Source of the DNA: an uncultured bacterium | GTDB taxonomy: Bacteria > Patescibacteria > Microgenomatia > Levybacterales > UBA12049 | Direction of reading: 5' to 3' | DNA: 7,001 nt | NCBI GenBank assembly: GCA_946885425.1 | Contig: CAMPGJ010000057.1 | Location: 1-7,001, forward strand | Shown: one piece after another, positions 1 through 5,504 of the stretch | Layout of the letters: each line of letters opens with the position of its first letter | How positions within the stretch are numbered: position 1 is the first letter of the stretch | Program-made: the position numbers and the translations under genes | The notes under the pieces: model-generated | Databases searched by the model: none | What the model was told of the DNA's origin: nothing | Seen by the model: only the letters and a program-made list of their open reading frames with translations

Positions 1-84
1 ATAATGGTAGAAAAATGAATAAGATCAATAGTGTTCCCTTGTAATTGCAACAGCAGCAATAATTGCAAATACTTTTCATAGCAT

Positions 85-1347
85 ATGCAGAATTTAAAAG
101 GACTGACCCAGGAAGAAGCCCGGCAAAGATTAAAAGAATTCGGTACAAATGAAATACATGAGATTAATAAAGTGTCATGGATTCAGATCTTATTCCGGCA
201 AGTTAAGAAAAATTTTGTCATATATCTTCTAACGATTACAGCAGTCATATCTTTTTTTCTTGGAGAAAAAATCACAACATACGTAATTCTCGCGGTTATT
301 AGTATTGTTATTCTTACCGGATTTTCTCAGGAGTATAAGGCAGAAAAGGCAATAAGTGCTCTGAAAAAGATGATTATGCCTGTTTCCCGCGTTATTAGAA
401 ATGGCAAAGAACATGAAGTGCCATCTAACAAAATAGTTCCTGGTGACATAATTATCTTGCGAACAGGAGAAAAGATACCTGCAGATTGTATTGTCCTTGA
501 AGAAGCTAATCTTAAAGTAAATGAAGCTATTTTAACAGGAGAATCAACGGATATAAGAAAAACAGCGGTTTATTCTGAATCAGCAAAGGATGAAAACCTT
601 GTTTTTATGGGGTCGTACGTTGTTAATGGAAAATGTAGAGCTCAAGTTGTAAACACCGGCATGAAAACAAAATTCGGTCAGATAGCAGGCATGATTTCAA
701 CAGCTGAAAAACAACTCCCCTTACAGGATAAAGTGAATAAAATTTCTAAATATATGGTTATTGTTGGAGTTACAGCCGCAATACTTACAGGTATCGTATT
801 GCTCCTGCGTGCAGAGGCACTTACCCATGACGTTATTGTGAGTGTTCTTATTATTGTTATTGCAATAGCGGTATCTTCATTTCCCGAAGGGTTTCCAGTC
901 GTACTTATTACGACTCTTGCTGCCGGAGTAAACCGCATGGCCAAACAGAATGCTGTAGTCAATAGAATGTCAATCATAGAAACTCTTGGAGAAACTTCAG
1001 TTATTTGTACTGATAAAACAGGCACAATCACTAAAGGAGAAATGACGGTTAGAAAGATATATGCTAATGGATCACTGTTTAATGTTACAGGGATAGGTTA
1101 CGAAGCAAATGGGCAAATAATGAAAGATGAAGAAACGATTAATGTTAAAAATGATCATACGGTCATGATGATGATTAAATCTGCAGTTGTATGTAATGAT
1201 TCAAATATTGAGCGGTTAGGTGATGACGCTTTATATAAGATCGTAGGGTCATCAACCGAAGGTGCGCTCCTTATACTCGCTGCAAAGGTAGGAATATTTA
1301 AAGAAGACTATACACAACCTCGAATAAATGAGCTTACATTTGATTAA
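85..1347 (+). CDS. Cation-transporting P-type ATPase, N-terminal part (ends at in-frame TAA)
   Basis: This is the N-terminal 420 residues of a type II P-type ATPase, a membrane pump that couples ATP hydrolysis to cation export, most likely Ca2+. It shows an N-terminal cation-ATPase segment (GLTQEEA, about residues 6-25), membrane segments M1-M2 (about 43-80), the actuator-domain TGES loop (151-154), and M3-M4 (about 223-275). M4 carries PEGFP, close to the PEGLP of Ca2+ pumps. The phosphorylation motif DKTGT has its Asp at residue 310. A TEGALL motif of the nucleotide-binding domain lies near 391. The frame stops at TAA 1345-1347, but the same frame continues with the missing half, so this is not a natural C-terminus. 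ATG 85 is the first start after an in-frame TAG at 79-81; no clear Shine-Dalgarno precedes it. Family assignment is firm. Ca2+ specificity is inferred from M4 and M6 and could instead be another divalent cation. Confidence 0.9.
   Translation: MQNLKGLTQEEARQRLKEFGTNEIHEINKVSWIQILFRQVKKNFVIYLLTITAVISFFLGEKITTYVILAVISIVILTGFSQEYKAEKAISALKKMIMPVSRVIRNGKEHEVPSNKIVPGDIIILRTGEKIPADCIVLEEANLKVNEAILTGESTDIRKTAVYSESAKDENLVFMGSYVVNGKCRAQVVNTGMKTKFGQIAGMISTAEKQLPLQDKVNKISKYMVIVGVTAAILTGIVLLLRAEALTHDVIVSVLIIVIAIAVSSFPEGFPVVLITTLAAGVNRMAKQNAVVNRMSIIETLGETSVICTDKTGTITKGEMTVRKIYANGSLFNVTGIGYEANGQIMKDEETINVKNDHTVMMMIKSAVVCNDSNIERLGDDALYKIVGSSTEGALLILAAKVGIFKEDYTQPRINELTFD
1345..1347 (+). other. In-frame TAA interrupting the ATPase frame
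   Basis: The reading frame goes ...GAG CTT ACA TTT GAT TAA AAT CGC AAA ATG ATG.... Related pumps have a conserved segment here of the form E-L-x-F-D-S-x-R-K-x-M-S-V. The residues on both sides match (ELTFD, then NRKMMSV) and only the Ser is missing. TCA to TAA is a single-base change. There is no indel: codons before and after are in the same frame, and 85-2721 would encode 878 positions, the usual length for this family. It could be a true nonsense mutation, a strain variant in a mixed population, or a base-call error. Confidence 0.9.
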
Positions 1348-1356
1348 AATCGCAAA

Positions 1357-2721
1357 ATGATGTCGGTAGCTTACAAGGAAGATAATAAAACGAGTATTTA
1401 TGCAAAAGGTGCTCCTGAAATAATAATTCAAAAATGTAAATATATTCAAAAACACCATGGAAAAGAAATTTTGGCTGATAATGAAAGAAAAAAAATACTT
1501 AAATTGAACAAAGAATTAACGGGGCAAGCTCTTCGATCTCTTGCTTTTGCATATAAAATTGATTCTTCAGTAGATGGTTATTATACCGAAGATAACTTTA
1601 TTTTTCTTGGTATATCCGGTATGGAAGATCCACCGCGTGAAGAGGTAAAAGAAGCTATCTCGCTATGTTTGCAAAGCGGTATTAAAGTAAAAATGATTAC
1701 TGGTGATAATCCTGAGACAGCAAAAGCTATTGCCTCACAAATCGGATTACATGGAGATGTCCTTGAAGGAAATCAACTAGAAAAATTATCTGATAAAGAA
1801 CTAAGGTCCATTGTTGCCTCAATTTCAATTTTCAGCAGAGTGCAGCCAGAACACAAATTAAGAATTGTTAGAGCATTAAAGGCCAATCGGGAGATTGTAA
1901 CGATGACTGGAGATGGTGTGAATGATGCACCGGCATTAAAAGAAGCTCATATTGGCGTAGCGATGGGTATAAATGGGACAGATGTCTCTCGTTCAGTTGC
2001 AGATATTACATTGAAAGATGATAACTTTGCGACGATAGTCGCTGCTATTAAAGAGGGAAGAACAATATTTAATAATATACGTAAATTCGTCACATATCAG
2101 CTTTCTTGTAATTTATCTGATATATATCTTTTATTTATCGCCATGTTGGTTGCACCTTATTTAGGATGGTCTGTGCCAATTATTACTGCTTTGCAAATTC
2201 TATTTATTAATATTGTTACCGATAATATGCCTGCTATAACACTTGGTTTTAATCCAACTTCAAAGGATGTTATGAGAGAAAAACCGAGAAAGAACGCGCA
2301 AATTCTTACTTCAGAATTTATCAATGTAACCATTCTTAATGGAGTATCCATGGGAATTATTGCTTTTTGCGCAACATATGTTTCATTCAATGTTATTAAT
2401 CTTTCTTCAGAAACTGCTCGGGCTACGGTACTGCTGAGCATAATATTAATGCAAATAGCAAACGCTTTCAATTTCAGATCATTTAGATTCAGAGTTCTGA
2501 ATAGAGGCTTGTTTGTTAATAAGCATTTAGCTATTGCCTCTATGTTTTCAATCTTTGCTACGCTATTAATTTTATATACACCATTAGCTCATGTCTTTGA
2601 AACGGTTCCTCTTGGTTTTGAAAGCTGGTTTGTAGCAGTATTGGCAGCCCTGGCAATAATCGTGCTGTTTGATATATTGAAAATAATTAATAATAAAACC
2701 TTTGCTTTATTGCGTTTTTAA
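1357..2721 (+). CDS. Cation-transporting P-type ATPase, C-terminal part
   Basis: This is the C-terminal 454 residues of the same pump, in the same frame as 85-1347. Local numbering: KGAPE of the ATP-binding domain (17-21), MITGD hinge motif (113-117), and TGDGVNDAP of the Mg2+-binding P-domain (184-192). M5 carries NLSD (252-255), M6 carries NIVTDNMPA (285-293), and further membrane segments run to about 442. The M6 Asn, Thr and Asp match the cation ligands of SERCA-type pumps. The M5 position that is Glu in SERCA is Asp here. ATG 1357 lies only nine bases after the TAA and has no Shine-Dalgarno, so it is probably an internal Met of one gene rather than an evolved start; reinitiation there cannot be excluded. 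On its own this part lacks the phosphorylated Asp and the actuator domain and could not pump. Confidence 0.85.
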   Translation: MMSVAYKEDNKTSIYAKGAPEIIIQKCKYIQKHHGKEILADNERKKILKLNKELTGQALRSLAFAYKIDSSVDGYYTEDNFIFLGISGMEDPPREEVKEAISLCLQSGIKVKMITGDNPETAKAIASQIGLHGDVLEGNQLEKLSDKELRSIVASISIFSRVQPEHKLRIVRALKANREIVTMTGDGVNDAPALKEAHIGVAMGINGTDVSRSVADITLKDDNFATIVAAIKEGRTIFNNIRKFVTYQLSCNLSDIYLLFIAMLVAPYLGWSVPIITALQILFINIVTDNMPAITLGFNPTSKDVMREKPRKNAQILTSEFINVTILNGVSMGIIAFCATYVSFNVINLSSETARATVLLSIILMQIANAFNFRSFRFRVLNRGLFVNKHLAIASMFSIFATLLILYTPLAHVFETVPLGFESWFVAVLAALAIIVLFDILKIINNKTFALLRF

Positions 2722-2770
2722 AATTTTTAAATCATTTAGTCAATCTTGCTTAGCAGAACAATTTATGGAA

Positions 2771-2779
2771 TGATACTAT
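2771..2779 (+). promoter_or_regulatory. Possible extended -10 element upstream of the iron permease-like gene
   Basis: TG-A-TACTAT matches the extended -10 form (TGn followed by a TATAAT-like hexamer, 4 of 6) and sits 38 bases before the ATG at 2818. No convincing -35 lies at 16-18 bases upstream, which extended -10 promoters can tolerate. The 96-base gap after the ATPase stop would allow independent transcription. This is weak evidence. Confidence 0.3.
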
Positions 2780-2804
2780 ATAGACACGTTATAAAGTAAA
2801 ATAT

Positions 2805-2810
2805 GAGGTG
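2805..2810 (+). promoter_or_regulatory. Ribosome binding site for the iron permease-like gene
   Basis: GAGGTG lies seven bases before ATG 2818, a standard Shine-Dalgarno match and spacing. It fixes the start of this gene and contrasts with the ATPase and the gene at 5505, which have none visible. Confidence 0.75.
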
Positions 2811-2817
2811 ACTAAAA

Positions 2818-3228
2818 ATGAACGAAGTATTCCATAAAATCGCGATTAAAATTTCAAAAATAACGGGTTCCCCTACAGCATTTGTACTAGCTGTTGTGAT
2901 TGTCGTTATGTGGGGATTCAGTGGTAAAGCCTTTCAATACTCTGATACTTGGCAGTTGGTAATAAATACAGGAACAACAATAGTTACTTTCTTGATGGTA
3001 TTTTTAATTCAAAATACGCAAAATAGAGATTCCAGAGCGATGCACTTGAAGCTAGATGAGTTATTGAAAGCTTCAAAAGGAGCAAGAAATGGATTGGTTG
3101 ATGTTGAGGATTTAGAAGATAATGAACTGGATAAACTGCAAAGTGAATTTAAGCAATTACATAATCATTATGTAAAAGAGCTTATTAAAAGAGGAAAAAA
3201 CCCTACATTACAATACAATCAAGAATAG
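2818..3228 (+). CDS. Low-affinity iron permease family membrane protein
   Basis: A 136-residue protein matching the small bacterial low-affinity iron permease family. It has a short basic N-terminus, a first membrane segment at about 18-36, a second at about 47-65, then the family signature NTQNRDS (66-72) followed by LKLDELL (77-83) and an acidic, charged cytoplasmic helix ending near 125. Length and layout are typical of the bacterial members. The transport role comes from the family name, which derives from fungal Fet4-type proteins; for these two-helix bacterial forms the substrate is little tested, so iron uptake is provisional. The start is supported by a good ribosome binding site. The gene faces the minus-strand tRNA locus, with 24 bases between its TAG and the tRNA 3' end; I see no hairpin terminator in that gap. 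The upstream ATPase is co-oriented but 96 bases away, so a shared operon is uncertain. Confidence 0.85.
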   Translation: MNEVFHKIAIKISKITGSPTAFVLAVVIVVMWGFSGKAFQYSDTWQLVINTGTTIVTFLMVFLIQNTQNRDSRAMHLKLDELLKASKGARNGLVDVEDLEDNELDKLQSEFKQLHNHYVKELIKRGKNPTLQYNQE

Positions 3229-3252
3229 CACTTCTCCCTTAACTACGATGAG

Positions 3253-3324
3253 TGAGCCCGAGAGGATTCGAACCTCCAACCAATACCTTAAGAGGGTACT
3301 GCTCTACCATTGAGCTACAGGCCC
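3253..3324 (-). tRNA. tRNA-Lys, anticodon CUU
   Basis: A 72-base cloverleaf read on the minus strand. The acceptor GGGCCTG pairs with CGGGCTC (with G-U pairs). The D arm is GCTC/GAGC with a GG-containing loop. The anticodon stem GTACC/GGTAT encloses loop CTCTTAA, giving anticodon CTT at positions 34-36 after the conserved T33. The variable loop has five bases. The T arm is GGAGG/CCTCT with loop TTCGAAT, and the discriminator is A. The 3' CCA is not encoded and must be added enzymatically. It reads AAG (Lys). Its first ten bases overlap the end of the GIY-YIG ORF. No promoter is visible immediately upstream, because that space is coding; the likely promoter lies about 320 bases further up. Confidence 0.93.
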
Positions 3325-3566
3325 TTATTACTAATATACCACTCTAAATACTTTCTATTCTTCGCTTTTTTTAAACGCTTTTCTTCTTCATATGCATCTG
3401 CGCTTGATACATATTCTTTAGAAAACTTAATTATCCACGAGCTATCAAATTTCCCCGTATAATGATTAGTCTTTCCATTATGTTCTGCTAACCTTCTTTT
3501 TAAATTATCTGTAACACCTATATAATACTTATCGCCAGTCTTATTATAAAGGACATAGAGAATCAT
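3315..3566 (-). CDS. Small GIY-YIG endonuclease-family protein embedded in a tRNA locus
   Basis: An 83-residue single-domain GIY-YIG protein. The GIY element appears as YVLY (4-7) and the YIG element as YYIG (14-17). The basic helix KRRLAEHN (23-30) supplies the catalytic-type Arg (R25 by spacing) and His29. The helix around AYEEEKRLKK (58-67) supplies the metal-binding Glu (E62 by alignment to the family). Length is usual for stand-alone members of the UvrC/YhbQ-like superfamily; no DNA-binding domain is attached. Members cut or bind DNA, but the substrate of this group is unknown. ATG 3566 is chosen because GGAGG lies six bases before it and no other ATG, GTG or TTG start lies between it and the upstream in-frame TAG. 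That GGAGG is the T-stem of the truncated tRNA copy. The last codons (K81-G82-L83-TAG) run into tRNA-Lys, with TAG formed by tRNA bases 8-10. All key residues are intact, so the gene is probably active. Confidence 0.88.
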   Translation of the reverse strand: MILYVLYNKTGDKYYIGVTDNLKRRLAEHNGKTNHYTGKFDSSWIIKFSKEYVSSADAYEEEKRLKKAKNRKYLEWYISNKGL

Positions 3567-3572
3567 AATGAA

Positions 3573-3577
3573 CCTCC
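3573..3577 (-). promoter_or_regulatory. Shine-Dalgarno of the GIY-YIG ORF, made from a tRNA T-stem
   Basis: Read on the minus strand, GGAGG is followed by TTCATT and then ATG, a perfect core Shine-Dalgarno at six-base spacing. The same GGAGGTTC is the 5' T-stem and start of the T-loop in the intact tRNA-Lys (3270-3277). The ribosome binding site is therefore a reused tRNA segment. Confidence 0.75.
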
Positions 3578-3582
3578 AACCA

Positions 3583-3601
3583 ATCCCGACTAAGTCGGGA
3601 C
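3583..3601 (-). repeat. Perfect hairpin replacing the anticodon arm of the truncated tRNA copy
   Basis: On the minus strand GTCCCGAC-TTA-GTCGGGAT forms an eight-pair stem (outermost pair G-U) with a three-base loop. It takes the place of the five-pair stem and seven-base loop of a normal anticodon arm. It lies a few bases upstream of the GGAGG ribosome binding site. There is no following T-run, so it does not look like an intrinsic terminator. Confidence 0.7.
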
Positions 3602-3639
3602 TGCTCTACCATTGAGCTACAGGCCCGGCTTACCCCTCT

Positions 3640-3668
3640 ATTTTACCAAATTTTTTACTATATGTCAT
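3640..3668 (-). promoter_or_regulatory. Sigma70-type promoter for the truncated tRNA / GIY-YIG / tRNA-Lys transcript
   Basis: On the minus strand ATGACA (3668-3663, 5 of 6 to TTGACA) is separated by exactly 17 bases from TAAAAT (3645-3640, 5 of 6 to TATAAT). Transcription would begin a few bases before the truncated tRNA copy at 3626. This is the best promoter in the window. It appears to be the original tRNA promoter, now separated from the intact tRNA by the nuclease gene. Confidence 0.65.
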
Positions 3669-3731
3669 GCCTCAGCTTTATTTTTGAACATTTAGCTCAT
3701 TCAGGTTATAGATGTACGTATGGTTAAAGTC

Positions 3732-3760
3732 TTGATTCTCTTCCATAAAACATATACGAT
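3732..3760 (+). promoter_or_regulatory. Possible promoter for the CAP-domain gene
   Basis: TTGATT (3732-3737) and TACGAT (3755-3760) each match 4 of 6 consensus bases at a 17-base spacing, 24 bases before ATG 3785. It lies in the divergent gap shared with the tRNA promoter. In AT-rich DNA such matches occur by chance, so confidence is low. Confidence 0.35.
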
Positions 3761-3784
3761 GATAATAAGGACTATTGTTAATAC

Positions 3785-5425
3785 ATGAGAAAGCATATAT
3801 TGCAGCCTAAAACATCGGATATTTTTATTCCTTTTTCTATAGGAGTTATTCTCATTATTGGTATTTTCATTTCTGTCGTTCAGATTCAACAGCCTCAGCA
3901 AAATAAAAGTAACGCTCAGACAGCCCTAAAAAACTGTGATCTTGCTGCCGCAGACCTATCCTTTAGCTCCAGTGAAAAAGAAATGTTTGATACCATTAAT
4001 AAATATAGGAAAGAAAATGGATTAAATGAGCTCTACTACCATCCTACCCTTCAAAGAGCTGGTCAATGGATGAGTAACGATATGTCTTCACATAAAAACC
4101 TGAGTCACACCGATTCTCTTGGTAGAGCTGTAGGCACCAGGTTAAAAGATTGTGGACTTTCTGAAAATAGTTGGGGAGAAAATATATCTGAGGGTTATCA
4201 AAGTGTACCAAAAGCTTTTGAAGCCTGGAAAAATTCCCCCGGACATAATGTAAATATGTTAGGAAATTTTACCCATATGGGGATCGCCGAAAGTAATACA
4301 TTTTGGACACTTGATCTAGCAAAAGTTTCCAATGGAACAACAAATCCACCTCCTCTTTCAGGTGGTACATTATCACCTGTACCAACGGGTATACAGCCTA
4401 GTCCATCGGTAAGCTCAGGACTTACGCCTACCTCAGCAATATCACCGACTGCCTCCAATTCGCGTCCTGATTTAATTGTAGATGACATGGTTATCTCTAC
4501 AAATGGTAATGCATGTGGCCCTCTGGGTATTCTTGTCACGATAAAAAATATAGGTGGGGTTGTGACACTTCCTGTCGTTGTGCAGGTAAATACAGGCATA
4601 GGGACAATTGGAGGAGGTATCGGCGCCGGACAAACAAAAACAGTATGGATTCAAAGCATTGCTACTGGAGAAAATATCGCTATTGCTGACCCAGGTAGCA
4701 GTATTACTGAAGTAAGTGAAGCAAATAACCAATTAAAACGTACTTTGCCTATTCCCACAACAGCTCCGAGTTGTTTGATCTCTCCAACTACCTCGACCGT
4801 AAGGCCTACAGCTTCTGGTGTAAACCCTACTACTCCGGCATCATTAACTCCCGTTCCAACAACCTATCCGGGTTTTGTACTTAATCCGAATGATACGCAG
4901 GTATTGGTATCAGTTAAGCTTCCAGGTATAGGGATCAATGGTAATAAATCTCCAAAACATCTTTCACGTAAAGTTACTGTTACTGTGTATGATTTGGAGA
5001 ACGAAGAGGTTGTAGTAGGTACAGCATTCCTTACTTATGACAGAAATGATTTGTTTAGAGGTATTGTCCATCTAGGAAAAGGTATTAATAGTACCTACTA
5101 TGTAAAAATCGGATCAGATCATACGCTGCAGGAGCTTGTGATGCCGCAATTCCAGCCCATCTTAAATGATAGATTGAACGTGCTATCTCCAGTTGTTCTC
5201 ATCCCTGGAGAACTTAACGGTGATAATCAGCTAACAATTACAGATTACAATATAGCTCTTACCTGCTTCCAGGATAAAAAGTGTTCAGTTAAACCTTTGA
5301 GTGATGCCAATGATGACGGCACAGTAAACCCCTATGATTCAATTGATTTTAATGATGATGGAAAAGTTAATGTTGTTGACTACAATTTCTTTTTGCATAA
5401 CTTCAAACAATTCGGAGGAGATTAA
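3785..5425 (+). CDS. Membrane-anchored CAP (SCP/YkwD-like) protein with CARDB and dockerin-like domains
   Basis: A 546-residue protein, predicted to be anchored with its bulk outside the cell. The N-terminal membrane segment is at about 13-33. A CAP/SCP domain spans about 64-180, with SHTD (107-110, His108), GEN (131-133, Glu132), and W-K-N-S-P-G-H (149-154 region, His154), the usual conserved cleft residues. A Pro/Ser/Thr linker follows (about 184-228), then a CARDB-like beta domain (about 229-320, with IKNIGG and EANN hallmarks), and a second Pro/Thr linker (about 321-364). A further beta-rich segment (about 370-472) precedes calcium loops of dockerin type: ELNGDNQLTITDYN (476-489), an extra NDDGTVN loop (510-515 region), and DFNDDGKVNVVDYN (521-534). 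Cys494 and Cys500 sit between the loops. ATG 3785 follows an in-frame TAA at 3779-3781; AAGGA lies 13 bases upstream, too far for a strong ribosome site. The biochemical role of bacterial CAP domains is mostly unsettled, so no enzyme activity is claimed. It is co-oriented with the related protein at 5505. Confidence 0.88.
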   Translation: MRKHILQPKTSDIFIPFSIGVILIIGIFISVVQIQQPQQNKSNAQTALKNCDLAAADLSFSSSEKEMFDTINKYRKENGLNELYYHPTLQRAGQWMSNDMSSHKNLSHTDSLGRAVGTRLKDCGLSENSWGENISEGYQSVPKAFEAWKNSPGHNVNMLGNFTHMGIAESNTFWTLDLAKVSNGTTNPPPLSGGTLSPVPTGIQPSPSVSSGLTPTSAISPTASNSRPDLIVDDMVISTNGNACGPLGILVTIKNIGGVVTLPVVVQVNTGIGTIGGGIGAGQTKTVWIQSIATGENIAIADPGSSITEVSEANNQLKRTLPIPTTAPSCLISPTTSTVRPTASGVNPTTPASLTPVPTTYPGFVLNPNDTQVLVSVKLPGIGINGNKSPKHLSRKVTVTVYDLENEEVVVGTAFLTYDRNDLFRGIVHLGKGINSTYYVKIGSDHTLQELVMPQFQPILNDRLNVLSPVVLIPGELNGDNQLTITDYNIALTCFQDKKCSVKPLSDANDDGTVNPYDSIDFNDDGKVNVVDYNFFLHNFKQFGGD

Positions 5426-5447
5426 ATTAATAGTATGGTTTTATGGC

Positions 5448-5486
5448 TATATGGCTACATAGTTAACCATATAACCTTTTAACTAT
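5448..5486 (+). repeat. Two overlapping, mutually exclusive inverted repeats between the surface-protein genes
   Basis: TATATGG (5448-5454) pairs with CCATATA (5467-5473), seven pairs with a 12-base loop. ATAGTTAA (5459-5466) pairs with TTAACTAT (5479-5486), eight pairs with a 12-base loop. The second stem uses the loop of the first, so both cannot form fully at once. Both stems are AT-rich and no T-run follows, so a standard terminator is unlikely. They lie in the 79-base gap before the start at 5505. Confidence 0.45.
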
Positions 5487-5504
5487 CTAACTATTTCATT
5501 TATT

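Larger units (their letters stand above)
3253..3626 (-). mobile_element. Putative tRNA-targeted GIY-YIG cassette bounded by direct tRNA repeats
   Basis: The arrangement on the minus strand is a truncated tRNA (57 bases), then the GIY-YIG ORF, then an intact tRNA. The repeated parts are 3570-3626 and 3270-3324, about 302 bases apart at their 5' ends and 300 at their 3' ends, because of the two extra bases in the first copy. This is what an insertion into the T-loop that rebuilds the tRNA would leave, or a tandem duplication with an ORF arising or inserted between the copies. Homologous recombination between the repeats would remove the ORF and leave a single tRNA. No integrase, transposase or other inverted termini are present, so mobility is inferred only from the gene family and the repeats. 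Confidence 0.5.
3570..3626 (-). pseudogene. Truncated 5' copy of the tRNA-Lys gene, used as leader of the GIY-YIG ORF
   Basis: On the minus strand this 57-base segment repeats the 5' part of the intact tRNA at 3253-3324. The first 27 bases (acceptor 5' strand, D arm, base 26, and two bases beyond) are identical, and the last 14 (TTGGTTGGAGGTTC, variable loop to T-loop) are identical. It breaks off inside the T-loop after TTC and lacks the 3' T-stem, acceptor 3' strand and discriminator. The anticodon arm between the identical parts is different and two bases longer, with no canonical 7-base anticodon loop preceded by T33. It cannot be a working tRNA by itself. Its position directly after the promoter suggests it now serves as 5' UTR for the nuclease gene. 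Confidence 0.85.

Noticed and set aside
44..66. Short direct repeat AATTGCAA at the start of the window
   Set aside because: Two copies of eight AT-rich bases are easily chance, with no further copies to suggest a repeat array.
678..1031. Minus-strand ORF of 117 codons inside the ATPase region
   Set aside because: It lies wholly within the conserved ATPase coding frame, resembles no family I recognise, and is a shadow of the plus-strand codons.
1345..1347. TAA as a reassigned sense codon
   Set aside because: The CAP gene and the ATPase second half both end at TAA at sensible places. The known CPR code change concerns TGA (Gly), not TAA.
2157..2471. Minus-strand ORF of 104 codons
   Set aside because: Shadow of the ATPase M5-M8 region; no ribosome site and no recognisable domain.
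3583..3601. Intrinsic terminator at the GC-rich hairpin
   Set aside because: No T-run follows on either strand, and the hairpin lies inside a tRNA-derived leader upstream of a translated gene.
3570..3626. A second functional tRNA gene
   Set aside because: The 3' T-stem, acceptor 3' strand and discriminator are absent, and the anticodon arm does not give a seven-base loop with T33.
4198..4599. Minus-strand ORF of 133 codons opposite the CAP gene
   Set aside because: The plus frame encodes clear CAP and CARDB motifs through this stretch; the minus frame is a by-product.
5434..5481. Fifteen-codon ORF after a GGAGGAG at the end of the CAP gene, possibly a leader peptide
   Set aside because: The G-rich motif is 13 bases from the ATG and is explained by the terminal Gly-Gly-Asp codons. 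Nothing else supports translation.
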